Shown in pieces: positions 42,501 through 51,155 of a stretch of 64,000 nt of DNA. Source of the stretch: an uncultured Lachnobacterium sp. Its GTDB lineage: Bacteria > Bacillota > Clostridia > Lachnospirales > Lachnospiraceae. Location: NCBI GenBank assembly GCA_900546625.1, contig URDU01000012.1, forward strand, positions 1-64,000, read 5' to 3'. Numbering within the stretch: the first letter of the stretch is position 1; each line of letters begins with the position of its first letter. A model generated the notes under the pieces. It ran no database searches. It had not been told where the DNA came from and saw only the letters and a program-made list of their open reading frames with translations. Both the position numbers and the translations under genes were made by a program.

Positions 42501-43061
42501 CACATTGCAAAGCACATTAAGTATTTCCTCTGCCGTAATATATTTATCCTGCATGAACTTCTCAAATGCTTCATAGAGCACGAGCACATCCTTGAGCTTG
42601 CCGGAAAGCGTATCGGACAGCCTGCCGGAATCAATATATCTTCCCAGCTCCTTTGGTGATATATTGTACTGCACAAGCTCTGAAAGCAGTGACTTTACCT
42701 CGCTTATATAGCCGATGCGGTTTAAGTTTCTGCCTATTACGCCAAGCTTATCCGCTTCCTGTGCCGCAAGCTTTCTGAGCACGAGATTCTTTCCTGTCTC
42801 CTCAAGCACCGTGAGATTTGTGATTCCCAGCTCATCAAACACTCTGTAGGCTAAGCGCTTAAAGCTTAGCACATCTATATTCATGATGGCTTTGTTCTCA
42901 GACAAATCCACAAGCTGTCTCTGCGTCTGCATCGTAAACTGCTCGGGCACTATGACAAGATAATTGTCCCTTGGGTGTGCCTTTGCCTCTTTCACTATCG
43001 TGTTAAAGAGATATTTTGTTTTTCCGTTTCCTGAATTACCTGTGATAAACTGTAATGACAT
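39597..43061 (-). CDS. addB: ATP-dependent helicase/nuclease subunit B
   Basis: 1154 residues. The N-terminal Walker A is GNSGNGKT (8-15). The middle helicase-like region is degenerate, as in other AddB proteins. The C-terminal nuclease has VKVLDYKSGN, flanked by the cysteines of the 4Fe-4S staple (CAYAHFLNYG upstream; CAYCAFQAICRYD downstream). It is needed for Chi recognition and degradation of the 5' strand. Its promoter overlaps the end of the adjacent chemoreceptor gene (43105-43133). Confidence 0.96.
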   Translation of the reverse strand: MSLQFITGNSGNGKTKYLFNTIVKEAKAHPRDNYLVIVPEQFTMQTQRQLVDLSENKAIMNIDVLSFKRLAYRVFDELGITNLTVLEETGKNLVLRKLAAQEADKLGVIGRNLNRIGYISEVKSLLSELVQYNISPKELGRYIDSGRLSDTLSGKLKDVLVLYEAFEKFMQDKYITAEEILNVLCNVAEESAILRNSVIAFDEFTGFTPIQNQLIKKLFVISKKIYVTLTIDCREDIFKSRGMQELFDMPKRTVKSLTEMAAFYGIEVEDPIILDKNYRLSENEELSFMEQQLFRKRRCSFEKEPKHIHIDCLRDPKQELTRIARKINELVRNESLRYRDIAIVTGDVNTYANYVREIFDKYNIPYFIDATQEILFHPFIEFIRSIPDIAAQNFSADSVFRFLRCGFSKLLDNEIDVLENYVLACGVRGKSAWDKKWVRLPKQRACYDLELLNKSREYIIELLKPVYQVFSDKKSSVKDYVMAIYRLTVLLDIPDKLAKKEQALLEAGDQTASKEYGQIYKIVMQLFEKYVAVLGDECMDAEEFTQILDAGLDAADVAVIPPGYDTVTIGDIERTRLTNIKIMFFAGVNDGIVPKAAGRGGIISQYERDALKELDIELAPGAREQAFIQRFYLYLNMTKPSKELYISYTRLDSEKKAAQPSYLIGVLRGMFPKLAVTETEDVEQLADLSGKRSAMDYLLSNEVDDSWCEIAAAVMLYDEMCNEADDKVNDKEYVNENAVERLIEARFEHYSKDPISRNVARSIYGRHMEGSITRFEQFARCAYAHFLNYGLRLTEREESGFSSLDMGNIYHGALERYSKKLDRESTDWFSVTDAKRDELAMEAINEVIDEYTGFGIFDTAESLHTVSHMKAVFKQTVWALTTQIRRGSFVPERFEFYFYESLDMANDVTVDIKGRVDRTDTYRDEGRLFVKVLDYKSGNTVFDLVKLYYGTQLQLAVYMDAVMEQKKAAQKQVSVEPGGMLYYHIDDPVIDLKDVAPGAELSEEEINQMILKRLKPDGLINSDEKAYRGMDRDFEKSSDVIPVTLKKDQTPAAGSRVVSAEEFDVITRFAREKLREIGREIYDGNVAVNPIKNKKTDSCAYCAFQAICRYDSRIPGFSERSFNGDNKEDVLDKMRTQLAEAEHKEVYGDNNIKP

Positions 43062-43104
43062 AAAAAGACTCCATGATTAACTACGGTGTAAAATGTATAC
43101 TGTA

Positions 43105-43133
43105 ATTATATCATGAAGTCCTCTATTATTGAA
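43105..43133 (-). promoter_or_regulatory. Possible promoter of addB-addA
   Basis: On the minus strand TTCAAT (43133-43128), a 17-bp spacer, then a perfect TATAAT (43110-43105), about 40 bp before the addB ATG. Confidence 0.5.
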
Positions 43134-44807
43134 TTATTTAATTTTAAATCTTGAGGTAATATTCTGTAATTCCGATGCAGAATCCTTACAGTTTGTAGAG
43201 CGCTCAAAGCTCTCGCTTGTAAGCTCAACTACCTCTGTTGTCTTGTTGGCAATATCATTGATGCCGATTGAGCATTCATTGATATTCTGGTTGATTGAAT
43301 CCATAGAATCCGTTATGCGGCTTATCGCATTTCTAAGCTGCTCAACCTCGCCGTTTGCCTGATTCATGAAATCCTCGATGCTTCTTGCTACATCACTGTA
43401 CTCATCAGATGATGTCATGAAAGCATCATAGTCATTCATTACCTTATTCTCAAGGAAGTCAAGTACATCAACCAGACATCCTGTAAGTGTCTCTACCGAT
43501 GAATTAACCTGTGCAACAATTGTCACAATATTGGCACCTGTTGCTGTTGATTCTGCCGCAAGATTTGCTATCTCACTGGCTACAACCGCAAAGCCCCTGC
43601 CCTGGTCTCCGGCTCTTGCCGCCTCTATTGAAGCATTTAAAGAAAGCAGTGTTGTCTCATCTGCTATATCCTGAATAGCCTTCGCAAGCTCATTAATCTT
43701 TTCTACCTGCTTCGCATCTGTTATTGCCTTTTCAGATGTACTCTTGATAGAATCATAAACCTTAAGGGTTTCTTCTCTTGCACTGCTTGTTCTGTTATGG
43801 ATGGCATTTGCCTTCTCCATGGCTCCGGCTGTCAGGCTTGTTCCCTCACTTATCTTGTTTGCCACCTCGATAGCATTATTGTTCATATTGAGGACACTGT
43901 TTGTAACCTCCTCTGTTGACTGTGAGGTAGACTCCATGCTTGCGGCAAGCTCCTCGTTGGTTGCCGAGTTGTTGGTCGAAGCATCGGTTACATTCTCTGA
44001 AATATCATAGAGAGTATTTGAGTCGTTTACGAGCTTCCCTGAGATTCCGTTGAGCTCTGTTATAATACCATTTAACTGCTCCTTCATTCTCTTTAGAGCC
44101 ACACCCATGACACCGATTTCATCCTTCGTAATTGGAATTTCATGCTCATCGGTCATGTTGAGCTGTGAGATATCATCGATAACTGCTGTAAGCTTTGTAA
44201 TTGGCTTCGTAATCCTTCTAGTGACAAGGATACCGATTCCAACTGCTAAAATAACCAGTACCACGCCCATTAAAAGAGAGAATGTGGTGATCGTGGTGAT
44301 GGATGCAAGCACATCTGATTTATCTGCCTCTACATATACTACCCAGTCATTGACCGTACACATAAATGCTATGTACTTTTCCTTGCCGTCCACCTTACAT
44401 TCCTCAACCTTTGCAGTTTCCATGACTCCTGTAGAGTTGAGCTTGTCGAGTACCTTTTGGATTACGGGATTATCCTCCATCTTTTTGCCTATCATCTTAG
44501 GGTCGTCATGATAGACATATTTTCCATCCTTGTCCACCAGATATGCCTTACTTGAATCCATATCCTGGATGCCGACATTGTAAAGTATATACTGCACCCT
44601 GACATCCATATTGACCTGGTCTGTATCTCCGTAAAAGCTCTCATATAGTGTATTTGACGCAGATACACATGTATCATACAAATAGTTCTCACATAAAGTT
44701 ACCACGTTCTTCTTCATTACGGTAAGCGAAACCGATAATATTGCCACAATAAGAACAAGTGAAGTCGTGGCAATAAGCGTCGCTACCTTTGCCTTTATAG
44801 TTTTCAT
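43134..44807 (-). CDS. Methyl-accepting chemotaxis protein with Cache sensor
   Basis: 557 residues. TM1 (about 8-33), an extracellular single-Cache-like domain (about 40-185, with [29 protein letters not shown]), TM2 (about 190-212), HAMP ([17 protein letters not shown]), then the cytoplasmic signalling domain with the hairpin tip [21 protein letters not shown]. It signals to CheA/CheW and implies a motile cell. It starts 3 bp after a solute-binding lipoprotein gene, so ligand-loaded binding protein may be its input. Confidence 0.92.
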   Translation of the reverse strand: MKTIKAKVATLIATTSLVLIVAILSVSLTVMKKNVVTLCENYLYDTCVSASNTLYESFYGDTDQVNMDVRVQYILYNVGIQDMDSSKAYLVDKDGKYVYHDDPKMIGKKMEDNPVIQKVLDKLNSTGVMETAKVEECKVDGKEKYIAFMCTVNDWVVYVEADKSDVLASITTITTFSLLMGVVLVILAVGIGILVTRRITKPITKLTAVIDDISQLNMTDEHEIPITKDEIGVMGVALKRMKEQLNGIITELNGISGKLVNDSNTLYDISENVTDASTNNSATNEELAASMESTSQSTEEVTNSVLNMNNNAIEVANKISEGTSLTAGAMEKANAIHNRTSSAREETLKVYDSIKSTSEKAITDAKQVEKINELAKAIQDIADETTLLSLNASIEAARAGDQGRGFAVVASEIANLAAESTATGANIVTIVAQVNSSVETLTGCLVDVLDFLENKVMNDYDAFMTSSDEYSDVARSIEDFMNQANGEVEQLRNAISRITDSMDSINQNINECSIGINDIANKTTEVVELTSESFERSTNCKDSASELQNITSRFKIK

Positions 44808-44810
44808 AAA

Positions 44811-46154
44811 TTATTCCTCCTCACTGCTCTTTTGATTTATCCAGTCAGCCTTGACTGTATCTACAAGTGTATCCCAGTCCATCTCACCATTAACGTAGAG
44901 CGTCAGGTCGCTTCCCATGTTATCCTTAAACTTCTGGTTCGGGAATGTAACAAAGTTCCATGGCACAGACTTCCTTGAGCTGTCATTCATGTACTCAAGT
45001 ACCTCAACTGCAAGTGGGTTTGACGGATATTCTGATTCCTTAAACGTACTAAACGGAGGAATAAATCCAAACTTTTCTGTTACAAATTTCTTTCCCTCTT
45101 TTGAGCTGTAAAGCCACTCCAAAAAATCAATAGAGGCCTGCTTTTCTTCATCTGTTGCCTGTGAGTTGATACAGATATAATTCTCTGTTCCGATGCAAAG
45201 TCCCTGTGACTCTTCACCATCCATACCTGTATATATAGGCATGTATTTTGCATCCTCCTGTTTGACCACATTGCCTTCCGTACTCTCTATCTGTGTCCAG
45301 CCCCAGTTACCGTTTTGAATCATTGCAGCCTTGCCCTGCGCAAATTCCTGCATTGAATCCTCTACACCCTTATCTGTGAGCTCCGATGCCGGAGTGCATG
45401 AATTGTTTACATACAAATCAAAAACATTTTTAAATTCATCACTGTATGTAAAATCAATTGAGTCAAGATCCGATGCATTTTTATCCTGAAGCTCATAGGT
45501 TATAGGGATATTCATCAGATGTGTATGCCATCTCCAGCTCTCACCCGGTGAAAGAGATGTTGAGCCAAACACTCCCTCTATTCCAAGCTCACTCTTATGA
45601 GCCTGCATATCCTCCACTACCTCCTTTAAGGCAGCGAAATTGTTTATCTCCTTCACGCTCTTTATCTGGCTTGTCTTATCTGATAATGCAAAGTATTTGT
45701 CCATAATTGCGTTGTTGTAGATGATTCCATAGCCCTCAACAACGTAAGGTATGCCGTATACGCCCTTTCCGTTGTCGCCGGTCACTGCCATGCTCTTGTC
45801 CAAAAGCCATGAATACAGCTTTGTGTCTGAAAGATCCATACAGTAATTCTTCCACTTGCCATACTCAACAGGACCGTTTATCTGGAACATTGTCGGGTAG
45901 TCCTTCTTTGCAAGCTCCGCCTTAAGTGTTCTCTCATGATTGCCATCAGCTGCTGTAAGCACCTTGAGCTTAATACCGGTCTCCTTTTCATAGGCTGCTG
46001 AAACCTCCTCCCAGACTGACTTCACCTCTGGTTTACAGCTCAGGAAGTATATCTGTGTGACCTTTTTTGATGATGAACCAAATGAACATCCTGACAGCAT
46101 TGATACAAGCATCGCCAATGTCATAAGTGATGCCACAAATCTTCTCTTTTTCAT
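44811..46154 (-). CDS. Extracellular solute-binding lipoprotein (family 1)
   Basis: 447 residues. The lipobox LSGC (Cys23) anchors it outside the membrane. The body is typical of carbohydrate ABC binding proteins: VKSVWEEVSAAYEKETGIKLKV near the start, FAQGKAAMIQNGNWGWTQIES, INSQATDEEKQASIDFLEWLYSS. No permease or ATPase gene is nearby. Its only operon partner is the chemoreceptor immediately downstream, which points to a role as chemotactic ligand sensor, alone or shared with a transporter elsewhere. AGGAGG precedes the ATG. Confidence 0.88.
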   Translation of the reverse strand: MKKRRFVASLMTLAMLVSMLSGCSFGSSSKKVTQIYFLSCKPEVKSVWEEVSAAYEKETGIKLKVLTAADGNHERTLKAELAKKDYPTMFQINGPVEYGKWKNYCMDLSDTKLYSWLLDKSMAVTGDNGKGVYGIPYVVEGYGIIYNNAIMDKYFALSDKTSQIKSVKEINNFAALKEVVEDMQAHKSELGIEGVFGSTSLSPGESWRWHTHLMNIPITYELQDKNASDLDSIDFTYSDEFKNVFDLYVNNSCTPASELTDKGVEDSMQEFAQGKAAMIQNGNWGWTQIESTEGNVVKQEDAKYMPIYTGMDGEESQGLCIGTENYICINSQATDEEKQASIDFLEWLYSSKEGKKFVTEKFGFIPPFSTFKESEYPSNPLAVEVLEYMNDSSRKSVPWNFVTFPNQKFKDNMGSDLTLYVNGEMDWDTLVDTVKADWINQKSSEEE

Positions 46155-46307
46155 TCATTTCCTCCTAATAACTAATTATTTTAAATTTAACATAATTTTT
46201 TTTTAGCTAATTAAGTGCTTTTTTAAAATATAACATCTTTTTCACTTAAATACTAGTACTTTTTACATATTTGATTAGAAAACTTTTGTTTGCTCATAAC
46301 ACATCGC

Positions 46308-46344
46308 AAAAACGGCATGAATCCTGTTGGATTCACACCGTTTT
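46308..46344 (-). terminator. Intrinsic terminator after the purine genes
   Basis: AACGGCATGAATCC (46311-46324) pairs with GGATTCACACCGTT (46329-46342), with A- and T-runs on either side. The rest of 46155-46382 is the AT-rich upstream region of the binding-protein gene. Confidence 0.8.
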
Positions 46345-46382
46345 ATCTTTATTTAGTATATAATTTCTCTTATACCCTGTGA

Positions 46383-47561
46383 TTAGTGATGGAAAAGTCT
46401 GATTCCTGTAAAGCTCATCACCATGCCATACTTATTACATGTATCAATAACATGGTCATCTCTCACAGATCCACCCGGCTGGGCTACATACTTCACGCCA
46501 CTCTTGTGAGCACGCTCAATGTTGTCACCAAATGGGAAGAATGCATCAGATCCAAGTGCTACATCTGTATTCTTGTCAAGCCATGCTCTCTTCTCCTCTG
46601 CTGTAAATATGTCCGGCTTTACCTTGAAGAACTTCTGCCACTCGCCCTCTGCAAGCACATCCATATAATCCTCACCGATATAAAGGTCAATAGTATTGTC
46701 GCGGTCTGCACGTCTGATACCATCCACGAACTGAAGTCCAAGCACCTGTGGAGACTGACGAAGCCACCAGTTGTCTGCCTTTGAGCCTGCAAGTCTGGTA
46801 CAGTGGATACGAGACTGCTGGCCTGCTCCGATACCGATTGCCTGGCCGCCCTTTACATAGCATACAGAGTTGGACTGTGTATACTTTAATGTAATCATAG
46901 AGATTGCCAGATCGATCTTAGCCTGCTCTGTGAGCTCCTTGTTCTCTGTCACAATATTTGAGAAGAAATCATCATCAATATGAAGCTCGTTTCTGCCCTG
47001 CTCGAATGTGATGCCAAATACATCCTTTCTCTCGATAGGTGCCGGCTCATATGACGGGTCAATCTCGATAACACAGTAATTGCCGTTTTTCTTAGCCTTT
47101 AAAATCTCAAGAGCCTCGTCTGTGTAGCCCGGAGCGATAACACCGTCTGATACCTCTCTCTTGATTACAAGTGCAGTGCTCTTGTCACATACATCTGAAA
47201 GTGAAATAAAATCACCAAATGATGACATTCTGTCAGCGCCTCTTGCTCTGATGTATGCATTTGCAAGTGGTGTAAACTCGATATCCATGTCATCAACCCA
47301 GTAAATCTTTTTCTCCACATCTGAAAGTGGCTGTCCTACTGCTGCACCTGCAGGTGAAACATGCTTGAAGGATGTTGCGGCCGGAAGACCTGTTGCCTTC
47401 TTAAGCTCTCTTACAAGCTGCCATCCGTTAAAGGCATCAAGGAAGTTGATATATCCGGCTCTACCGTTAAGCACTTTTATAGGAAGCTCTCCCTCCTTCA
47501 TAAATATTCTGGCTGGTTTCTGATTTGGGTTACATCCGTATTTTAATTCATATTCCTGCAT
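46383..47561 (-). CDS. AICAR formyltransferase, stand-alone (PurH C-terminal domain)
   Basis: 392 residues. It transfers the formyl group of 10-formyl-THF to AICAR, giving FAICAR, the penultimate step of IMP synthesis. ELKYGCNPNQKPA, SFKHVSPAGAAVG, SVCYVKGGQAIGIGAGQQSRIHCTRLAG (shown only in part as the family signature KGGQAIGIGAGQQSR) and PGGSVRDDHVIDTCN match the transformylase part of PurH. The N-terminal cyclohydrolase domain of bifunctional PurH is absent; the next gene upstream supplies that activity. Both lie downstream of a ZTP riboswitch. Confidence 0.92.
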   Translation of the reverse strand: MQEYELKYGCNPNQKPARIFMKEGELPIKVLNGRAGYINFLDAFNGWQLVRELKKATGLPAATSFKHVSPAGAAVGQPLSDVEKKIYWVDDMDIEFTPLANAYIRARGADRMSSFGDFISLSDVCDKSTALVIKREVSDGVIAPGYTDEALEILKAKKNGNYCVIEIDPSYEPAPIERKDVFGITFEQGRNELHIDDDFFSNIVTENKELTEQAKIDLAISMITLKYTQSNSVCYVKGGQAIGIGAGQQSRIHCTRLAGSKADNWWLRQSPQVLGLQFVDGIRRADRDNTIDLYIGEDYMDVLAEGEWQKFFKVKPDIFTAEEKRAWLDKNTDVALGSDAFFPFGDNIERAHKSGVKYVAQPGGSVRDDHVIDTCNKYGMVMSFTGIRLFHH

Positions 47562-47620
47562 TTTTCTGTTCTCCTGTTTTTATCTGCTTATCTTGTATAT
47601 TTGACCGTTTATATAGTGTT

Positions 47621-48334
47621 TTATTTGTTTTTGTTTACGATTCTGCTCTCATACTCGCCTGTTGCGATATCAATATATCTGACAAAAAGTGATACCTTAT
47701 TGTCTTCGTTTAAGTTCTCCCATACCATATCAGTAAACTCATCGATATCTCCCTCGATGTCTACCCATGTAGGCTCACCCTCAAAGCTTGGCAGTGGATT
47801 TCCATCGCCCATATATGTATGGATGAAATGTCCCTCTCCCGCAACCGGTGCTGAGTATGCAAATGTGTATCTGTTGCATGCATCAGGATTGCCGTTGTTG
47901 CTCTTTAAGATTGACATAGCGTAGTTGAACTCGCCATTGTCAATATGCATGATTCCTGAAATTCTTGGTGTATAGTTAGGAGCGTCAGGCTCAAACTCTC
48001 TTGTCCTTAATGCCTGCTCAAATGTCTGCTGCTTGTCCATCAGCTCATAGATAGTATCTGTCTGGTCACCGTTTGTGACAATTGTCTTGTTGCCGAGCAC
48101 TCTTACAGGTGCGTAAATGATAAGACTTGGATCCTCAAGCTTTGAAGGGTCAAATGCCTGTGTTCTGATGCCCTCGCCATCCTCTACAAATACTCTGTTG
48201 CGGCTGTTTTCGCTTCTGCCCATGATAAAGTATGCTGTTACAGCCTTCTTACCATCCTTTGTGCGGCCGATTACGATACCTCTGCCAGGGTATGTTGTGC
48301 TTGATAATTCCTTTGCTAATGATACTCTTTCCAT
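47621..48334 (-). CDS. IMP cyclohydrolase (PurO-like)
   Basis: 237 residues from the ATG at 48334, which has GGAGG 5 nt upstream; the frame runs on to 48418 but crosses the riboswitch terminator region. It closes FAICAR to IMP. It matches PF07826, the archaeal-type IMP cyclohydrolase: YPGRGIVIGRTKDGKKAVTAY, IMGRSENSRNRVF, IIYAPVRVLGN and TRFEPDAPNYTPRISG-like segments. Together with the stand-alone formyltransferase it replaces bifunctional PurH, a split seen in many Lachnospiraceae. Confidence 0.9.
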   Translation of the reverse strand: MERVSLAKELSSTTYPGRGIVIGRTKDGKKAVTAYFIMGRSENSRNRVFVEDGEGIRTQAFDPSKLEDPSLIIYAPVRVLGNKTIVTNGDQTDTIYELMDKQQTFEQALRTREFEPDAPNYTPRISGIMHIDNGEFNYAMSILKSNNGNPDACNRYTFAYSAPVAGEGHFIHTYMGDGNPLPSFEGEPTWVDIEGDIDEFTDMVWENLNEDNKVSLFVRYIDIATGEYESRIVNKNK

Positions 48335-48394
48335 GTCATCCTCCATGTTTTCTGATAATGTGGTCTGCATCCCCAAATTACTCGGGCCTGCCGG

Positions 48395-48472
48395 AAAAAA
48401 AAGACCGTCTGAACACACATAATAATATAAAGCTCTGCATGAAACCTATATTAAATGTGCGCCCAGACGGTC
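48395..48472 (-). terminator. Riboswitch expression-platform terminator
   Basis: The minus-strand GACCGTCTG (48472-48464), which is the 3' part of the ZTP aptamer, can pair with CAGACGGTC (48411-48403) followed by eight T. Ligand binding holds the first strand in the aptamer and prevents the terminator from forming. Confidence 0.85.
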
Positions 48473-48528
48473 GGCAATCAACTGTTATACTCCATGTGGT
48501 TATCCACTTCCGTCAGTCATATAACTGT
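48459..48528 (-). promoter_or_regulatory. ZTP (pfl) riboswitch aptamer
   Basis: The minus strand reads CAGTTATATGACTGACGG, then a CCACATGG stem, AGTATAACAGTTGATTGCCGA and CCGACCGTCTGGGCG, the conserved core of the ZTP/pfl class. It senses ZMP/ZTP (AICAR nucleotides), which build up when 10-formyl-THF is short, and turns on purine and folate genes. Here it controls the IMP cyclohydrolase and AICAR formyltransferase genes. Confidence 0.92.
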
Positions 48529-48532
48529 CTTT

Positions 48533-48561
48533 ATTTAATCATGTATTTTTGTCATTGTCAA
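48533..48561 (-). promoter_or_regulatory. Promoter of the ZTP-riboswitch operon
   Basis: On the minus strand TTGACA (48561-48556), a 17-bp spacer, then TTAAAT (48538-48533), a few bases before the aptamer. Confidence 0.6.
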
Positions 48562-48576
48562 GTACCACTTTAAAAT

Positions 48577-48615
48577 AAGCATGTACTTATAAGTTATTCT
48601 TATAAGTACATGCTT
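48577..48615 (-). terminator. Terminator of the PFL/ACT operon
   Basis: AAGCATGTACTTATAA (48577-48592) pairs perfectly with TTATAAGTACATGCTT (48600-48615), followed on the minus strand by ATTTTAAAG. It insulates the upstream operon from the purine operon. Confidence 0.75.
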
Positions 48616-48635
48616 GTAAACAATACCATTATTTA

Positions 48636-50000
48636 CTAATTTTTAAAGCTGTGAATAGGTGCCGGGATTCTTCCTCCGCGGTTTACAAATGCATCGCAAG
48701 AGAATCTGTTTACCGGCATAACCGGTGCACTTCCAAGGAGTCCTCCGATTTCTACCACATCACCTACATCCTTTCCGATTGCCGGAAGCAGTCTGCAGGC
48801 TGTTGTCTTTTGATTTATCATACCGATAGCCATCTCATCTGCGATAATTCCTGAAATTGTGGTGGCCTTTGTATCGCCCGGGATTGCAATCATGTCAAGT
48901 CCCACTGAGCACACACAGGTCATAGCCTCAAGCTTTTCGAGAGTGAGTGCACCATCATTTACGGCATCTATCATTCCCTGATCCTCTGATACAGGAATAA
49001 AGGCACCTGAGAGTCCGCCGACATATGAGGATGCCATGATACCGCCCTTTTTCACCTGATCGTTTAAGAGTGCAAGTGCTGCTGTTGTTCCCGGAGCTCC
49101 GGCTCTCTCTAAGCCTATCTCACAGAGAATATCAGCTACAGAGTCTCCGATAGCCGGTGTAGGTGCAAGTGAGAGGTCTATGATTCCAAATGGCACTCCA
49201 AGCTTCTTTGAAGCCTCCTTTGCCACGAGCTGTCCTACTCGAGTAACCTTGAAGGCTGTCTTCTTGATTGTCTCACAGAGCACCTCAAAGTTCTCGCCTC
49301 TTACCTTTTCAAGAGCAGTCTTTACAACTCCCGGTCCGCTGACACCTACATTGATGATGGCATCTGCCTCTGTCACACCATGGAATGCTCCTGCCATAAA
49401 CGGATTGTCATCAGGAGCGTTGCAGAATACTACAAACTTGGCACATCCTGATACAGGAAGGTGCTTTGTCACCTCTGCTGTCTCCTTTATCATCTCACCA
49501 ATCAGCTTTACTGCATCCATGTTGATTCCGGTTTTTGTAGAGCCAACATTTACAGAGCTGCATACCAGGTCTGTCTCAAGCATTGCCTGAGGGATGGATT
49601 TGATTAAAAGCTCATCCGCCTTTGTCATGCCCTTTGACACAAGTGCTGAGTATCCACCGATGAAGTTGACACCTACCTCTTTGGCAGCTCTGTCAAGTGT
49701 CTTTGCTATGGTAACAAAATCCTCTGAGCTCTTGCAGGCCGCACCACCGACAAGCGCGATAGGTGTAACTGAAATACGTTTGTTTACGATAGGGATACAG
49801 TAGTTGTTCTCTATCTCTTTTCCTGTTGATACAAGATTCTTTGCAAGTGTTGTAATCTTGTTGTAGATATTCTCATTTACCTTTGCAAGGTCTGAGTCTA
49901 TACAGTCGAGCAGGCTGATACCGAGTGTGATTGTACGCACGTCAAGATTTTCCTTCTCCACCATGTCATTGGTCTCAATTACTTCACCAATATTTATCAT
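48636..50000 (-). CDS. PFL family protein (DUF711/UPF0210)
   Basis: 454 residues. It belongs to the DUF711 family, structurally related to glycyl-radical enzymes but without the radical Gly loop or an activase. [60 protein letters not shown] and [17 protein letters not shown] are family segments. The biochemical function is not established. It always travels with a small ACT-domain protein, here 43 bp upstream, which suggests amino-acid or ligand control of the pair. Confidence 0.88.
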   Translation of the reverse strand: MINIGEVIETNDMVEKENLDVRTITLGISLLDCIDSDLAKVNENIYNKITTLAKNLVSTGKEIENNYCIPIVNKRISVTPIALVGGAACKSSEDFVTIAKTLDRAAKEVGVNFIGGYSALVSKGMTKADELLIKSIPQAMLETDLVCSSVNVGSTKTGINMDAVKLIGEMIKETAEVTKHLPVSGCAKFVVFCNAPDDNPFMAGAFHGVTEADAIINVGVSGPGVVKTALEKVRGENFEVLCETIKKTAFKVTRVGQLVAKEASKKLGVPFGIIDLSLAPTPAIGDSVADILCEIGLERAGAPGTTAALALLNDQVKKGGIMASSYVGGLSGAFIPVSEDQGMIDAVNDGALTLEKLEAMTCVCSVGLDMIAIPGDTKATTISGIIADEMAIGMINQKTTACRLLPAIGKDVGDVVEIGGLLGSAPVMPVNRFSCDAFVNRGGRIPAPIHSFKN

Positions 50001-50043
50001 TTTGCTGTTCTCCTTTAACTGTGTATGACATTTTTATGCTAAA

Positions 50044-50328
50044 CTAGATTCGATGCATCATCTCAAAGATTTCTTCCTTCTGACACTTTATTGTTACACC
50101 AATTTCTTCTCCAAGTGCATCAAGCTGGTCAGAAATCTCTGCAAATGAAGCTGTAGCATTTGCCATATCCACAATCATCATCATGTTGAAATAACCTGAA
50201 ACGATAGTCTGTGAGATATCAAGCACGTTTACACTACCCTCTGACAGATATGTACATACCTTTGCGATGATTCCTACTGTGTCTTTTCCGACAACTGTGA
50301 TGATTACTTTGTTCTTTGTGTTATCCAT
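50044..50328 (-). CDS. ACT domain protein (UPF0237)
   Basis: 94 residues: KVIITVVGKDTVGIIAKVCTYLSE, VNVLDISQTIVSGYFNMMMIVD and a C-terminal LGEEIGVTIKCQKEEIFEMMHRI. A single ACT domain of the GcvR-like type, expected to bind a small ligand and partner with the DUF711 protein encoded downstream. It lies 22 bp after the MBL-fold gene. Confidence 0.9.
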   Translation of the reverse strand: MDNTKNKVIITVVGKDTVGIIAKVCTYLSEGSVNVLDISQTIVSGYFNMMMIVDMANATASFAEISDQLDALGEEIGVTIKCQKEEIFEMMHRI

Positions 50329-50350
50329 AACAACTTATTCTCCTGTTCTC

Positions 50351-51154
50351 TTATTCTACGGCTATGCGGTCTGATGCCCTGTCTCTCTTAGCCACATACA
50401 TAGGGAAATCACTTGCCTTATATGGATTGTCTCCCATTGTGACCTCAAGCCTGACGGCTTCATACGCCAGCTTTTCGTAGTTGTTTTCTTTACTAAGGTG
50501 TCCCAGTATTACTGAGCCAAATTTATCATGAAGAAGCTCGCATAACAACTGCCCGCTTCTCTCATTCGACAAGTGCCCGCTATCCCCCATGATCCTGCGC
50601 TTGAGCGGATACGGATATGCCCCAGTTTGGAGCATATTTATATCATGATTGGCTTCAAGCAACAGCCCATCCAGGTTCTGAAGCTTTGAAACCAGTGCAT
50701 CATCATACGTGCCAAGGTCTGTCACAACCGCCATCGCATGATTTTCGTTTTTAAATCTGTACGCGACAGGATCAGCCGCATCGTGTGATATGTGAAGAGG
50801 CTCAAACTCTATATCGCCTATTGTAAAATCGACGCCTGCCTCAACAGGATGAAACAGCTCATCATCTATATTTCCAACGGATTTGGTACATTTTATGGCC
50901 CCGATTGTGGCCTTTGTTGCATAAATCGGAATATGATAGCGCCTTGCCATGACACCAAGCCCTGCGATGTGGTCTATATGCTCATGCGTCACAAGAATGC
51001 CCTGCATATCTGTGGCAGTCATATCAAATTCATTCAGTCCGTTTTCTATTTTCTTACCGCTGATGCCCGCGTCTATGAGCACATGACAATCATCCGTACC
51101 CACGCATATACAGTTTCCACTGCTGCCGCTGGCAATGCTGCATAATTCTAACAT
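50351..51154 (-). CDS. MBL-fold metallo-hydrolase (YycJ/WalJ-like)
   Basis: 267 residues. LELCSIASGSSGNCICVGTD opens the YycJ family. The metal ligands are THEHIDH (about 56-62) with HISHDAADP, DLG and GHLSKENN further on. In Firmicutes YycJ is a 5'-3' exonuclease linked to DNA repair and usually sits in the walRK operon. Here it follows the FtsA-like gene by 1 bp in the polA-coaE operon, which also fits a DNA-metabolism role. Confidence 0.88.
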   Translation of the reverse strand: MLELCSIASGSSGNCICVGTDDCHVLIDAGISGKKIENGLNEFDMTATDMQGILVTHEHIDHIAGLGVMARRYHIPIYATKATIGAIKCTKSVGNIDDELFHPVEAGVDFTIGDIEFEPLHISHDAADPVAYRFKNENHAMAVVTDLGTYDDALVSKLQNLDGLLLEANHDINMLQTGAYPYPLKRRIMGDSGHLSNERSGQLLCELLHDKFGSVILGHLSKENNYEKLAYEAVRLEVTMGDNPYKASDFPMYVAKRDRASDRIAVE

Positions 51155-51155
51155 G

